Below, piece by piece: positions 15,272-22,159 of a stretch of 64,000 nucleotides of DNA (the first letter of the stretch is position 1; each line of letters opens with the position of its first letter). Position numbers and translations under genes: made by a program. A model generated the notes under the pieces. The model was not told where the DNA came from. It did no database searches and worked only from the letters and a program-made list of their open reading frames with translations. Location of the stretch: positions 2,294,001 through 2,358,000 of the forward strand of contig CAWBKX010000002.1 of NCBI GenBank assembly GCA_963789565.1, given 5' to 3'. This stretch comes from CALAGB01 sp963789565. GTDB taxonomy: Bacteria; Chloroflexota; Chloroflexia; Thermomicrobiales; Thermomicrobiaceae.

Positions 15272-16546
15272 TCAGTCGCGGGGGATGCCGTGGGCGGCGA
15301 TCTCGAGGGCGGCATCGACGAAGACCTGCGTCCCGGCCACCACGTGCGCGAGCTCGGTCCACTCGTCACGGTGATGGCTGATGCCGTTGCGGCTCGGCAC
15401 CAGGATCATGCCTGCCGGACACAGACGCGCGATGTGCATGGCGTCGTGACCAGCGCCCGACATGATGCGCAGCGACGGGATTTCGCGCAGCGCGCACATG
15501 CGGGCCAGCGTATCGATGACGTGGCGGTCGAGCCGCACCGGCTCTTCCTCGGTCAGGAGCTCGACGTCGATCTTGAGGCCCCGCGCTCGGGCGGTCGCGT
15601 CGATGTCGTCCCGGATCAGCCGTACCACGGTCGCCTTGGCGTCGCCGTCGATGGAGCGGACGTCGACCGCCAGCGTCACTCTGCCCGGCACCACGTTCAT
15701 GGCACCCGGCTCGACGGTCGCTGCGCCGACGGTCCCAACGACGTTGCCCGCCGCCCGGGCGTGCTTCTCGACTGCCAAAATGATCTCGGCGGCGCCGGTC
15801 AGCGCGTCGCGCCGCAGCGTCATGGGTGTCGCACCGGAGTGGTCCGCCTGCCCCTGCACATGCACGCGGAAGCGCGTCGGCGCGGCGATCCCCTCGACCA
15901 CCCCGGCTACCGCCTCGGCCTCCTCCAACACGCGCCCTTGCTCGATGTGCATCTCGAGATAGGCGAGATAGTCTCCCGGTCCGCGGCGCGCCTCGGTCAA
16001 GTGGGTCGGGTCGAGTCCGGCGCGTTGCAGCACGCGCTCGAGTCGCACGCCGTGAGCGTCGGTCAGGTTGAGCACGTCATTCGGGTCGAAGACGCCCGCC
16101 ACAATGCCGCTCCCCAGCGTGCCGCGACCAAAGCGGCTCGACTCCTCACAGGCGAAGGAGACGAGCTCCACCGGATGACGCGGTGCAATGCGCTGTTCGT
16201 GCAACACCGAGAGGACTTCGAGCGCGGCGGCGACGCCGACCGAGCCGTCGAAGCGACCGCCCGCTGGCACGGCATCCAGATGCGAGCCGACCAGGAGCGG
16301 CGGCAGGTTCGGTTCGCGTCCCGCGACTCGTCCGAAGACGTTGCCGAAGCCGTCGATGCGCGCCGATGCCCCCAACGTCTGGAGCAGGTGCAGCAGGTAT
16401 TGGCGCGCGCGCAGGTCATTGCGCGAGAAGGCCAGGCGATTCATCCCACCGTCGCGGCTGTAGCCGATGCGGGCAAAGGCGCGCAGATTGGCTTCGATGC
16501 GGCTGGGATCGATCTCGACGCGCAGGCCGCGGACCGGCTTGTTCAT
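15272..16546 (-). CDS. M20-family amidase of the hydantoinase/carbamoylase type
   Basis: A 424-residue di-zinc hydrolase. LLVGSHLDAVPAGGRFDGSVG (~residues 80-100) carries the first His and bridging Asp, SFACEESSRFG (~128) the catalytic Glu pair, and HIEQGRVLE (~192) the next ligand. Relatives are allantoate amidohydrolase, N-carbamoyl-amino-acid hydrolase, beta-ureidopropionase and ureidoglycolate hydrolase; sequence alone does not separate them. It overlaps the stop of pyrR by four bases (ATGA). Co-transcription with a pyrimidine regulator favours a role in N-carbamoyl compound breakdown, such as reductive pyrimidine catabolism, but this is inference. Confidence 0.88.
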   Translation of the reverse strand: MNKPVRGLRVEIDPSRIEANLRAFARIGYSRDGGMNRLAFSRNDLRARQYLLHLLQTLGASARIDGFGNVFGRVAGREPNLPPLLVGSHLDAVPAGGRFDGSVGVAAALEVLSVLHEQRIAPRHPVELVSFACEESSRFGRGTLGSGIVAGVFDPNDVLNLTDAHGVRLERVLQRAGLDPTHLTEARRGPGDYLAYLEMHIEQGRVLEEAEAVAGVVEGIAAPTRFRVHVQGQADHSGATPMTLRRDALTGAAEIILAVEKHARAAGNVVGTVGAATVEPGAMNVVPGRVTLAVDVRSIDGDAKATVVRLIRDDIDATARARGLKIDVELLTEEEPVRLDRHVIDTLARMCALREIPSLRIMSGAGHDAMHIARLCPAGMILVPSRNGISHHRDEWTELAHVVAGTQVFVDAALEIAAHGIPRD

Positions 16547-17109
16547 GTTATTGAGGCGCGGCGCAGAATCACCGCTTCGCTGCCGTCGGTCTCGTTGAGC
16601 AGAACGCGAACCTCATCATCGTCGGCCGTCTCGAAGCGTTGTCCAACGAGATCAGCCGAGATCGGCAATTCTCGCCCGCCGCGATCGATCAAGACGGCCA
16701 ACACCACGCGAGATGGGCGTCCCAGATCGAGGATCTCGTCCAACGCCGCGCGCACGGTGCGGCCGGTGAAGATCACGTCGTCGACCAGAATGACGGTGCG
16801 GCCATCCAGCTGAAAGGGAATGTCGGACTCGCTGATAATCGGGTCGCGGCTCATGCTGTCGAAATCGTCTCGATAGAGGGTGATGTCGAGGCTGCCGGTG
16901 GGAACGTCGGTATCAAGCAGGTGCCGCAGCCGATCGCGCAATCGGTTGGCCAGCACGTCCCCGCGGCGCCGCACACCGATGAGGCAAAGGTCGTCGGCAT
17001 GGCCGAATCGTTCGGCGATCTCCTCGGCCAATCGGTCGAGCGCCGCGTGAATGCCGGTGTCGTCCAGAACGTGCTGGTCCCCGCCGGCCTGTGCATCAGG
17101 CTCGGTCAC
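16543..17109 (-). CDS. pyrR: PyrR pyrimidine operon attenuator / uracil phosphoribosyltransferase
   Basis: A 188-residue member of the phosphoribosyltransferase fold. VILVDDVIFTGRTVRAALDE (~112-131) is the PRPP-binding loop, and IGVRRRGDVLANRL (~45-58) is the PyrR-type nucleotide-binding stretch. PyrR binds leader RNA of pyrimidine genes when UMP is high and promotes termination; it also has weak UPRTase activity. The start is GTG with GAGGGA before it. A strong promoter lies 85-112 bases upstream. In this window its only partner is the M20 amidase; no pyr biosynthetic genes are linked. Confidence 0.9.
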   Translation of the reverse strand: MTEPDAQAGGDQHVLDDTGIHAALDRLAEEIAERFGHADDLCLIGVRRRGDVLANRLRDRLRHLLDTDVPTGSLDITLYRDDFDSMSRDPIISESDIPFQLDGRTVILVDDVIFTGRTVRAALDEILDLGRPSRVVLAVLIDRGGRELPISADLVGQRFETADDDEVRVLLNETDGSEAVILRRASIT

Positions 17110-17147
17110 AAATCCCTCGAGCGCTCTCTAACCGGGTATCCGGCGAT

Positions 17148-17187
17148 CGTTCGCGAACGCTCCCCGCGTTGCGACGCTCGCGAACGT
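17148..17187. repeat. paired TTCGCGAA-type palindromes in the pyrR leader
   Basis: CGTTCGCGAACG at 17148-17159 is a perfect 12-bp palindrome. ACGCTCGCGAACGT at 17174-17187 is a near-perfect second one, centred 27 bases away. Both lie between the pyrR promoter and its start codon. They may be DNA operator half-sites or fold in the leader RNA; the spacing fits either. Confidence 0.5.
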
Positions 17188-17193
17188 AATGGA

Positions 17194-17221
17194 ACTATAC
17201 GTAACACCCCTCGCATGTCAA
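17194..17221 (-). promoter_or_regulatory. pyrR promoter
   Basis: On the minus strand TTGACA (17221-17216) and TATAGT (17199-17194) are separated by 16 bp, a near-consensus sigma-70 promoter. The predicted start is near 17187, giving a leader of about 78 bases to the GTG of pyrR, enough for a PyrR-responsive structure. Confidence 0.75.
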
Positions 17222-17253
17222 CGTAGTGCTCACGCTCTGAAATGGTAAAAGAA

Positions 17254-17289
17254 CCCCCCAGGACCGTCGACCGGCATCGACGATCCTGG
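17254..17289 (-). terminator. strong hairpin terminator upstream of pyrR promoter
   Basis: Arms CCAGGA/TCCTGG (17258-17263 with 17284-17289) enclose GTCGA/TCGAC around a six-base loop. Reading leftward the stem is followed by GGGGGGTTCTTTT, a passable U-tract. An alternative outer pairing of the C-run at 17254-17260 with CTGGGGGTT near 17301 would compete with it. It ends transcription from upstream, probably that of the small ORF at 17332-17526. Confidence 0.6.
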
Positions 17290-17331
17290 TGTGCTTTCGG
17301 CTGGGGGTTGGTGCATGGTGGGGAAGGGTAT

Positions 17332-17526
17332 TTAGCTTCGGTGCGCGGATGGGGTTCTTCGGACGGAGAGTGGCCAGCCGCGCCGGTGCAACCTCTTGAG
17401 TGTCACGTACGGCTTGGTCAGGTTCGGCTGGGTTCCCAGATGCATAGTACGTGGACGCGTCTCCCATTGCTGACCGCGTCCGGCATCTTCACTCGGTGCA
17501 ATGATGTGTGCGAGTTGAGCGTGCAT
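17332..17526 (-). CDS. possible 64-residue small protein or leader ORF
   Basis: An ATG at 17526 has a perfect AGGAGG seven bases upstream, the best ribosome site in this region. The 64 residues (beginning MHAQLAHIIAPSEDAGRGQQ) are basic at the C terminus and match nothing I know. The stop lies about 40 bases before a strong terminator hairpin, and the pyrR promoter follows. It is either an independent small gene with its own terminator or a leader peptide. Codon-level constraint cannot be judged by eye, so the only solid evidence is the ribosome site and the position. Confidence 0.4.
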   Translation of the reverse strand: MHAQLAHIIAPSEDAGRGQQWETRPRTMHLGTQPNLTKPYVTLKRLHRRGWPLSVRRTPSAHRS

Positions 17527-17749
17527 GCGATGCCTCCTGTCTTTAGCCTAACGGCATGTTGAAGGCGATCGGTTAAGACGAGTTTGAACCTCTGTTGCGT
17601 TTCCGTTGTGGTGGTGCCCTTGGTTGGTCAGCAGGATGATCGTCAGTTTACATTCGACGTGTAGGCTGGAGTCAGCGCGAGAGCGGCACCATTCGAGCCG
17701 GCCCATGTCCCTCATGGGCTGGCGACGGGAATCGGAGGAACGCTGTTCG
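17527..17749. other. short divergent intergenic region
   Basis: It separates the leftward small ORF from the rightward Arg/Trp-rich protein and should contain promoters for both. No strong consensus promoter or repeat is visible. CCCATGTCCCTCATGGGC at about 17702 forms a small hairpin just before the second gene. Confidence 0.35.
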
Positions 17750-17980
17750 ATGGTTGAACGTCAAATGATTGCGCGACGATGGGGTCCGGGGCGGTGGGGC
17801 CCACGACCTTTCCCGCGAGGACGAATGATGAGACGCCCTTATTACCGGCGTCCCTATGGCCCCGGCTGGCGCTGGCGCATGGGTTGTCCCTGTGGTTGTC
17901 TGACGCTGGCCGCACTCGGGCTGGTGGCGACTTCGGCGAGTGTAGCCGTCGTGACACGGGTAAGGGGCGCGAGCCGCTAA
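17750..17980 (+). CDS. small Arg/Trp/Pro/Gly-rich single-pass membrane protein
   Basis: A 76-residue product with a cytosolic N terminus very rich in R, W, G, P and Y (ARRWGPGRWGPRPFPRGRMM), a CPCGC cysteine cluster at ~46, one hydrophobic helix (~50-68) and a short basic tail. GGAGG lies about 11 bases before the ATG. I do not recognise the family. The Arg/Tyr/Trp-rich head could bind nucleic acid or anionic lipid, and the cysteines could be palmitoylation-like or metal sites; these are guesses. It converges on the molybdenum hydroxylase operon. Confidence 0.6.
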   Translation: MVERQMIARRWGPGRWGPRPFPRGRMMRRPYYRRPYGPGWRWRMGCPCGCLTLAALGLVATSASVAVVTRVRGASR

Positions 17981-18018
17981 CCGTGCGGCCCCGCCCCCAA
18001 GCGATCCGATCTGTTCGT

Positions 18019-20355
18019 TTAGCTCGTTCCGAGTGCTGCCAGCACGCGATCCGGCGTAAACGGTGTTGTGCGCAGTCGCGCGCCGGTGGCGTCGAAGACG
18101 GCGTTGCCGATGGCCGCCGGGATCACCTCGGTGACCGGCTCGCCCGCTCCCCAGGGCGCCTCGGTGGGCTGGTCGATCAGGACGACCTCGACCTCAGGCA
18201 CCTCACTGAAGTTCAGGATGGGATAGGCCTGATCCGCGTTAGGGAAGTATTGGTTCTGCGCCCAGACCACGCTGGTCACCCCATTGGCGTCGTACTTGAC
18301 CTCTTCCTTCAACGTGCGGCTGACCGACTGGATGACATTCCCCTCGATCTGGTTGGTAAGCCCATCGGGATTGATGATCTGGCCGCAGTCATGCGCCACC
18401 ACTACACGCGTCACGCGCACCACTCCGGTGGCCGGATCGACCTGCACTTCGGCTTCGGCCGCGACGTAGGTCAGCGTGTTCTCGTATTGCAGATACGAGA
18501 TCCCACGTCCGCTCAGCATCCCGTCCCACGCATGCGGCTTCGCTTTGTTGAGCCCGGCCTGTTTGGCCATGGCGTGCATTACCGCCTGGGCACGTGGATC
18601 TTGCAGAGAGCGCATGCGGAATTCGTAGGGATCGGCTCCCGCCGCCGCAGCCAGTTCATCCATGAAAGACTCGTTGGCGTAGCTGTTGGAGAACCCACCC
18701 AGGCTGCGCAGTGATGACGTGCGCGGAAAGGTGTAGGTCAACGGGGAGATCGTTTTGAGCTTCCCGTTCTCACCTTGCGTCATGGCGAAGTTGGCCAGCC
18801 CGTACTCGGTCACCCTCATGTTGTTGAAGGAGTAGTTGACCGGTTGGTTGCGGCCACCGGTGCGCGCCTGCGAGCCCAACGGGGGCGGCAGGAAGCCAAC
18901 CTCTTGTCCGGCCAGTAGGTTCCCGGCATCGCCGCCAGGACGACCTGAGTGGGTGGGCGTCCAGACCTCATGTTCCCAGAACGTGACGTTGCCGTTGGGG
19001 GCCAGGCCACCATGCATCTTGTGAACCATGGCAGGCCCGAGCGGCTCCCAGCCGTGCTCGTCCTGCCGCATCCACTGCACGCGCACCGGTTGTCCCACCG
19101 CCTGCGACATCAGCGCGGCATCCGCCGCGACGTCGTCCGCGCCGTTGTGTCCGTAGCAACCTGACGCCTCGACATAAATCACGTGAACAGCGGTGGTGTC
19201 CAGGCCAAGCAACTCCGCGACGGCGCCCCGTAGTGGGTAAACGCCCTGGGTGCCGGACCAGACTGTCGCCTGAATACCGTTGGCGTCCGGTGCGCTGCGC
19301 ACGTCGGCGACGGCGCAGGATGGACCGACCGACGCGTGCATCTGGAACGGGGTGAAATAGGTCGCGTTCAGGACCGTGTGGGACCCGGCCCTGGCGTTGT
19401 CGACGTTGCCCGTCTCCGGTGAAGTGGGGCCGGATTGATAGATGTTGAATCCATCCTGCAGCGTTTGTGGCAGATCGGCTTCGGCAGCTAGTGGCGCGCC
19501 CTGGTCCCAGGTGACGTTGAGCGCCTTCGCCGCCTGAATCGCCGCCCACTCGTCCCTCGCGACTACGCCCACGAAGTTCTGATTCTGAACTACTTGCACG
19601 AAGCCGGGGACGGCCTTCGCGGCTGAGTCGTCCAGGCTGTCGAGGGTGGCGTTTCGTCCTGCCGGACGCACCACCCGGCCGTGCAGCATACCCTCGACCG
19701 CCACGTCCTGCACGTAGGTGAAGTTCGCCATGAACTTGTCCGGCAGATCGACACGAGCCACTGGCGTTCCGACCAGGGAATAGTCACGGGGAGACTGAAG
19801 GGCGACGTTTGGATCTGACGTGAGTTGAATCTGCTGCTGGCCAAGCAAATCGCCGTAGCTCACCGCCCGGTTGAGGTTGTGGCCGATGCCGATCATGCCG
19901 TCCCGGGCCCGCAGTGCATTTGATGAGACGCCGATCTGCTGCGCCGCCAGCGAACGGAGCGCCTGGAAGGCGGTCGCCGCGGCCACCCGTAGCTTCGGTC
20001 CTTCGGACTGGATGGTTTGACTACCGGCGGTGTAACCCTGATCACCAGGCGTCAGCGACGTATCGCCCTGTATGAACGTGATCCGCTCGAAGCCGACCGA
20101 AAGCTCCTCGGCCACGATCTGCATCAGTGCCGTCTGCACGCCGGTTCCGAGTTCCACTTTACCGCTATAGATCGTGACGCTGCTGTCGGGGCCGATCACC
20201 AGCCAGGAGTCGACCGCCATGTCCGAGTTGACTGGCGGATCTGCTGCCAGCGCACCCGGTACGGAGACGCGGCCCAGCATCGGGGCAAGACTGAACGCGA
20301 CCGCCAATGTACCGGCTCGCGAGAGAAATGTGCGGCGTGAGATGGTGGACGTCAT
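18019..20355 (-). CDS. molybdopterin-binding subunit of a xanthine dehydrogenase-family oxidoreductase
   Basis: A 778-residue large subunit of the isoquinoline 1-oxidoreductase beta (IorB)-like group. A Tat signal is clear at the N terminus (SRRTFLSRAGTLAVAFSLAP), so the enzyme is exported folded. Two Ald_Xan_dh_C2-type halves follow; GAGEPVTEVIPAAIGNAVFD near the C terminus contains the catalytic glutamate that activates water at the Mo centre. AAGGAGA precedes the ATG at 20355, which overlaps the 2Fe-2S subunit stop. The partner subunit is adjacent, but no FAD subunit is; electrons probably leave through a cytochrome, as in other IorAB-type enzymes. The substrate (an N-heterocycle or aldehyde) is unknown. 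Confidence 0.88.
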   Translation of the reverse strand: MTSTISRRTFLSRAGTLAVAFSLAPMLGRVSVPGALAADPPVNSDMAVDSWLVIGPDSSVTIYSGKVELGTGVQTALMQIVAEELSVGFERITFIQGDTSLTPGDQGYTAGSQTIQSEGPKLRVAAATAFQALRSLAAQQIGVSSNALRARDGMIGIGHNLNRAVSYGDLLGQQQIQLTSDPNVALQSPRDYSLVGTPVARVDLPDKFMANFTYVQDVAVEGMLHGRVVRPAGRNATLDSLDDSAAKAVPGFVQVVQNQNFVGVVARDEWAAIQAAKALNVTWDQGAPLAAEADLPQTLQDGFNIYQSGPTSPETGNVDNARAGSHTVLNATYFTPFQMHASVGPSCAVADVRSAPDANGIQATVWSGTQGVYPLRGAVAELLGLDTTAVHVIYVEASGCYGHNGADDVAADAALMSQAVGQPVRVQWMRQDEHGWEPLGPAMVHKMHGGLAPNGNVTFWEHEVWTPTHSGRPGGDAGNLLAGQEVGFLPPPLGSQARTGGRNQPVNYSFNNMRVTEYGLANFAMTQGENGKLKTISPLTYTFPRTSSLRSLGGFSNSYANESFMDELAAAAGADPYEFRMRSLQDPRAQAVMHAMAKQAGLNKAKPHAWDGMLSGRGISYLQYENTLTYVAAEAEVQVDPATGVVRVTRVVVAHDCGQIINPDGLTNQIEGNVIQSVSRTLKEEVKYDANGVTSVVWAQNQYFPNADQAYPILNFSEVPEVEVVLIDQPTEAPWGAGEPVTEVIPAAIGNAVFDATGARLRTTPFTPDRVLAALGTS

Positions 20356-20876
20356 GAGAGCATCTCCTTGGCTGCCTGCTGAATGGCGCGGACAATTCGC
20401 TGGTGAGAACCGCAGCGGCACAGGTAGACGAATGTCGACCCATCCGACTCGCCCGAGAGGAACCGCTTGATCTCATCCTCGCTTGGGACGTTGCGATTAC
20501 CCGCATCGATGCGGGCCTGCAGGAAACCGAGGGCTCCCATGATCATGGCGTTGCCGCAGTAGGCGCACTGCCCGGCCTGCTGGTCGATAAAGGACTGCTG
20601 CAAGGGGTGCGGCGAATCAGCGCTGGCGATCCCTTCGAGCGTCGTCACGTTCGCGCCGTCCTTCACGGTGTTCAGCTTCGTGGTGCAGGAACGGGTGATG
20701 ACGCCGTCGACCAACACGGTGCAGGCGCCGCATTGCGCCACGCCGCAGCCGAACTTCGGTCCTTTCAGACCGAGCTGATTGCGCAGGATGTACAGGAGTG
20801 GCTCGGCGTCGTCGGGGATGTCTACCGCGTGCGGTACCCCGTTCACGGTCAGGTTGAGCTTGAGTGCTGTTGGCAT
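20352..20876 (-). CDS. 2Fe-2S subunit of the molybdenum hydroxylase
   Basis: A 174-residue iron-sulfur protein (IorA-like). CGVAQCGACTVLVDG (~48) with a further Cys (~72) binds the plant-type cluster, and CAYCGNAMIMGA (~105) with CRCGSHQRIVRA (~150) binds the second cluster next to Mo. AAGGAGC lies before the ATG at 20876, which gives a standard family start (NLTVNGVPHAVDIPDDA). It is upstream of, and coupled to, the large subunit. It has no signal peptide of its own, so it would be exported as a passenger with the Tat-bearing partner. Confidence 0.92.
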   Translation of the reverse strand: MPTALKLNLTVNGVPHAVDIPDDAEPLLYILRNQLGLKGPKFGCGVAQCGACTVLVDGVITRSCTTKLNTVKDGANVTTLEGIASADSPHPLQQSFIDQQAGQCAYCGNAMIMGALGFLQARIDAGNRNVPSEDEIKRFLSGESDGSTFVYLCRCGSHQRIVRAIQQAAKEMLS

Positions 20877-20918
20877 TGCGATTAGCTCCTTCTGATTGGG
20901 GCCGGTTTCGATACGATC

Positions 20919-20930
20919 CGAACATGTTCG
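20919..20930. promoter_or_regulatory. perfect palindrome CGAACATGTTCG upstream of the 2Fe-2S gene
   Basis: A 12-bp perfect dyad 43 bases before the start of the hydroxylase operon. Its position fits an operator or activator site close to the promoter. The sequence resembles GAAC-N-GTTC-type sites (LexA-like or hormone-like dyads), but the binding protein cannot be named. Confidence 0.45.
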
Positions 20931-21186
20931 CGGTGCGATACGTGGGACCGTGAATTCGAGGTCGTTCTCTCCTCCACTGCGCAACTGCCGCGTTCGCCTG
21001 CTCCAGCTCGAACGTGGCTGACCGACCTGGAAAACGGCGATCTCCTCGACCCCGTATCCGCACGGAGGGCGCACTCAAGCTCCCCAGGGGTCTCCACCTC
21101 TGAGCCACGGGCGAGTCACGCTACGGTGCGTGCCGCCGATATGAATGCGCCGTTGCGTCGTTGCTGATCAGAGACTATCAGCGGGG

Positions 21187-21238
21187 ACTTACCAATCACT
21201 TACCATCCACATACGTGGTGGTAAGAGGCGCGGTAAGT
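21187..21238. promoter_or_regulatory. cluster of four CTTACC half-sites
   Basis: ACTTACC occurs at 21187-21193 and 21198-21204, and GGTAAG in the opposite orientation at 21220-21225 and 21232-21237. Each pair is 11-12 bases apart, about one helical turn, and the inner pair makes an extended dyad CTTACCA/TGGTAAG. This looks like cooperative binding of a dimeric regulator. It is about 310 bases from the hydroxylase operon start and the nearest gene on the other side is convergent, so its target is uncertain. Confidence 0.5.
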
Positions 21239-21561
21239 CTGGCTAACCGATGCCGCCGGGGAGCGACGCGACGCAGGGTTTCAGCCTCCAGCCTCTCATC
21301 ACTGATACATCTGGTGGACGACATACCCGTGGCGAGAAGGTGGTGGCGAATACGGGTTTGGTTCGATTTATCCAGCATGAGAGGCTGGCGTTATTTTCAT
21401 GTTATGAGTTGGGGCTCACGAAATTGAGGGAACGCGAAGTACGCCGTCCGAGATGGCGTTTGGCAAGTGGTTCGTGGCTGGTGTCGATTCGTCGGCTTGC
21501 GGGCGAAAGGCGGACGTCACGTCAGTCCGCCCCTACGAGCGTACGCGCTAGCGCTTCGGCG

Positions 21562-22071
21562 TCAGGTCCCCATGTACCGTTTGATGGCCAATCGACCCAG
21601 GCCGATGGCCAGAGCGTCCTCCGCCACGGCGAAGACCAGGTCCGGCAGCCCGGTCCGCTTGGTGAGAAACGAGCGGGCATGATATCCGGCGAACGACCCG
21701 GCGGTGGCTGCTGCCGCACCGATGAGCAACCCCATCGGGACCGACTTGTGCGCGTTCTTGAAGATGGCCGCGCCCGCCACGCCGCCAATGACACCTCGAC
21801 CGGCGAGCGGCAGCGGCTTGATGCGGCTGGGAACGAACGGCAGCTTGTCGGCGACGATCTCACCCACCGCCATGACGCCCGTTACTGGTCCGGTCCAGGG
21901 CGAGTGGAGGTAGTGCAGCGGTCCGTCGGCGCGGTCGGCGAAATCACCCTTCTTGGCGGCTTTAGCCAGCGCCGAAATCGGAACCTGCGAGCGTAAACCG
22001 GCCACGAACCCGAGCGTTGCGGCGCTAAGGGCCAGGCCGTCACCTGAATCTGTTCCATTGTGGTGAGGCAT
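21562..22071 (-). CDS. DUF4126-family membrane protein
   Basis: A 169-residue protein with about four hydrophobic helices and the small-residue patterns GFVAGLRSQVPIS, GRGVIGGVAGAAIF and GLLIGAAAATAGSF typical of DUF4126. Function is unknown. The frame is open further upstream, but the ATG at 22071 has AGGAGC at good spacing. KKGDF and KRYMGT are charged loops. It stands alone, downstream on the strand from the ABC exporter but separated from it by 88 bases. Confidence 0.7.
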   Translation of the reverse strand: MPHHNGTDSGDGLALSAATLGFVAGLRSQVPISALAKAAKKGDFADRADGPLHYLHSPWTGPVTGVMAVGEIVADKLPFVPSRIKPLPLAGRGVIGGVAGAAIFKNAHKSVPMGLLIGAAAATAGSFAGYHARSFLTKRTGLPDLVFAVAEDALAIGLGRLAIKRYMGT

Positions 22072-22159
22072 GTGTTGCTCCTGAAATTGATGGGCCAGCC
22101 ATATGCCGGCCCTCAACCCGGGTGAGCGCAACCCGCATGCCGCTCGCGGCAAACCTGTG

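Larger units (their letters stand above)
20877..21561. other. long intergenic region upstream of the molybdenum hydroxylase operon
   Basis: About 685 bases without a credible gene. It contains a perfect 12-bp palindrome at 20919-20930 and a four-half-site cluster at 21187-21238, both described separately. It should carry the promoter for the leftward hydroxylase operon and the terminator region of the DUF4126 gene. Confidence 0.5.

Noticed and set aside
15158..16813. 551-codon plus-strand frame across the amidase and pyrR genes
   Set aside because: Both minus-strand genes show clear catalytic motifs; this frame shows none and is a GC-rich antisense artefact.
17195..17467. 90-codon minus-strand frame upstream of pyrR
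   Set aside because: No ribosome site, runs through the terminator hairpin and pyrR promoter; the alternative frame with a perfect Shine-Dalgarno site is preferred.
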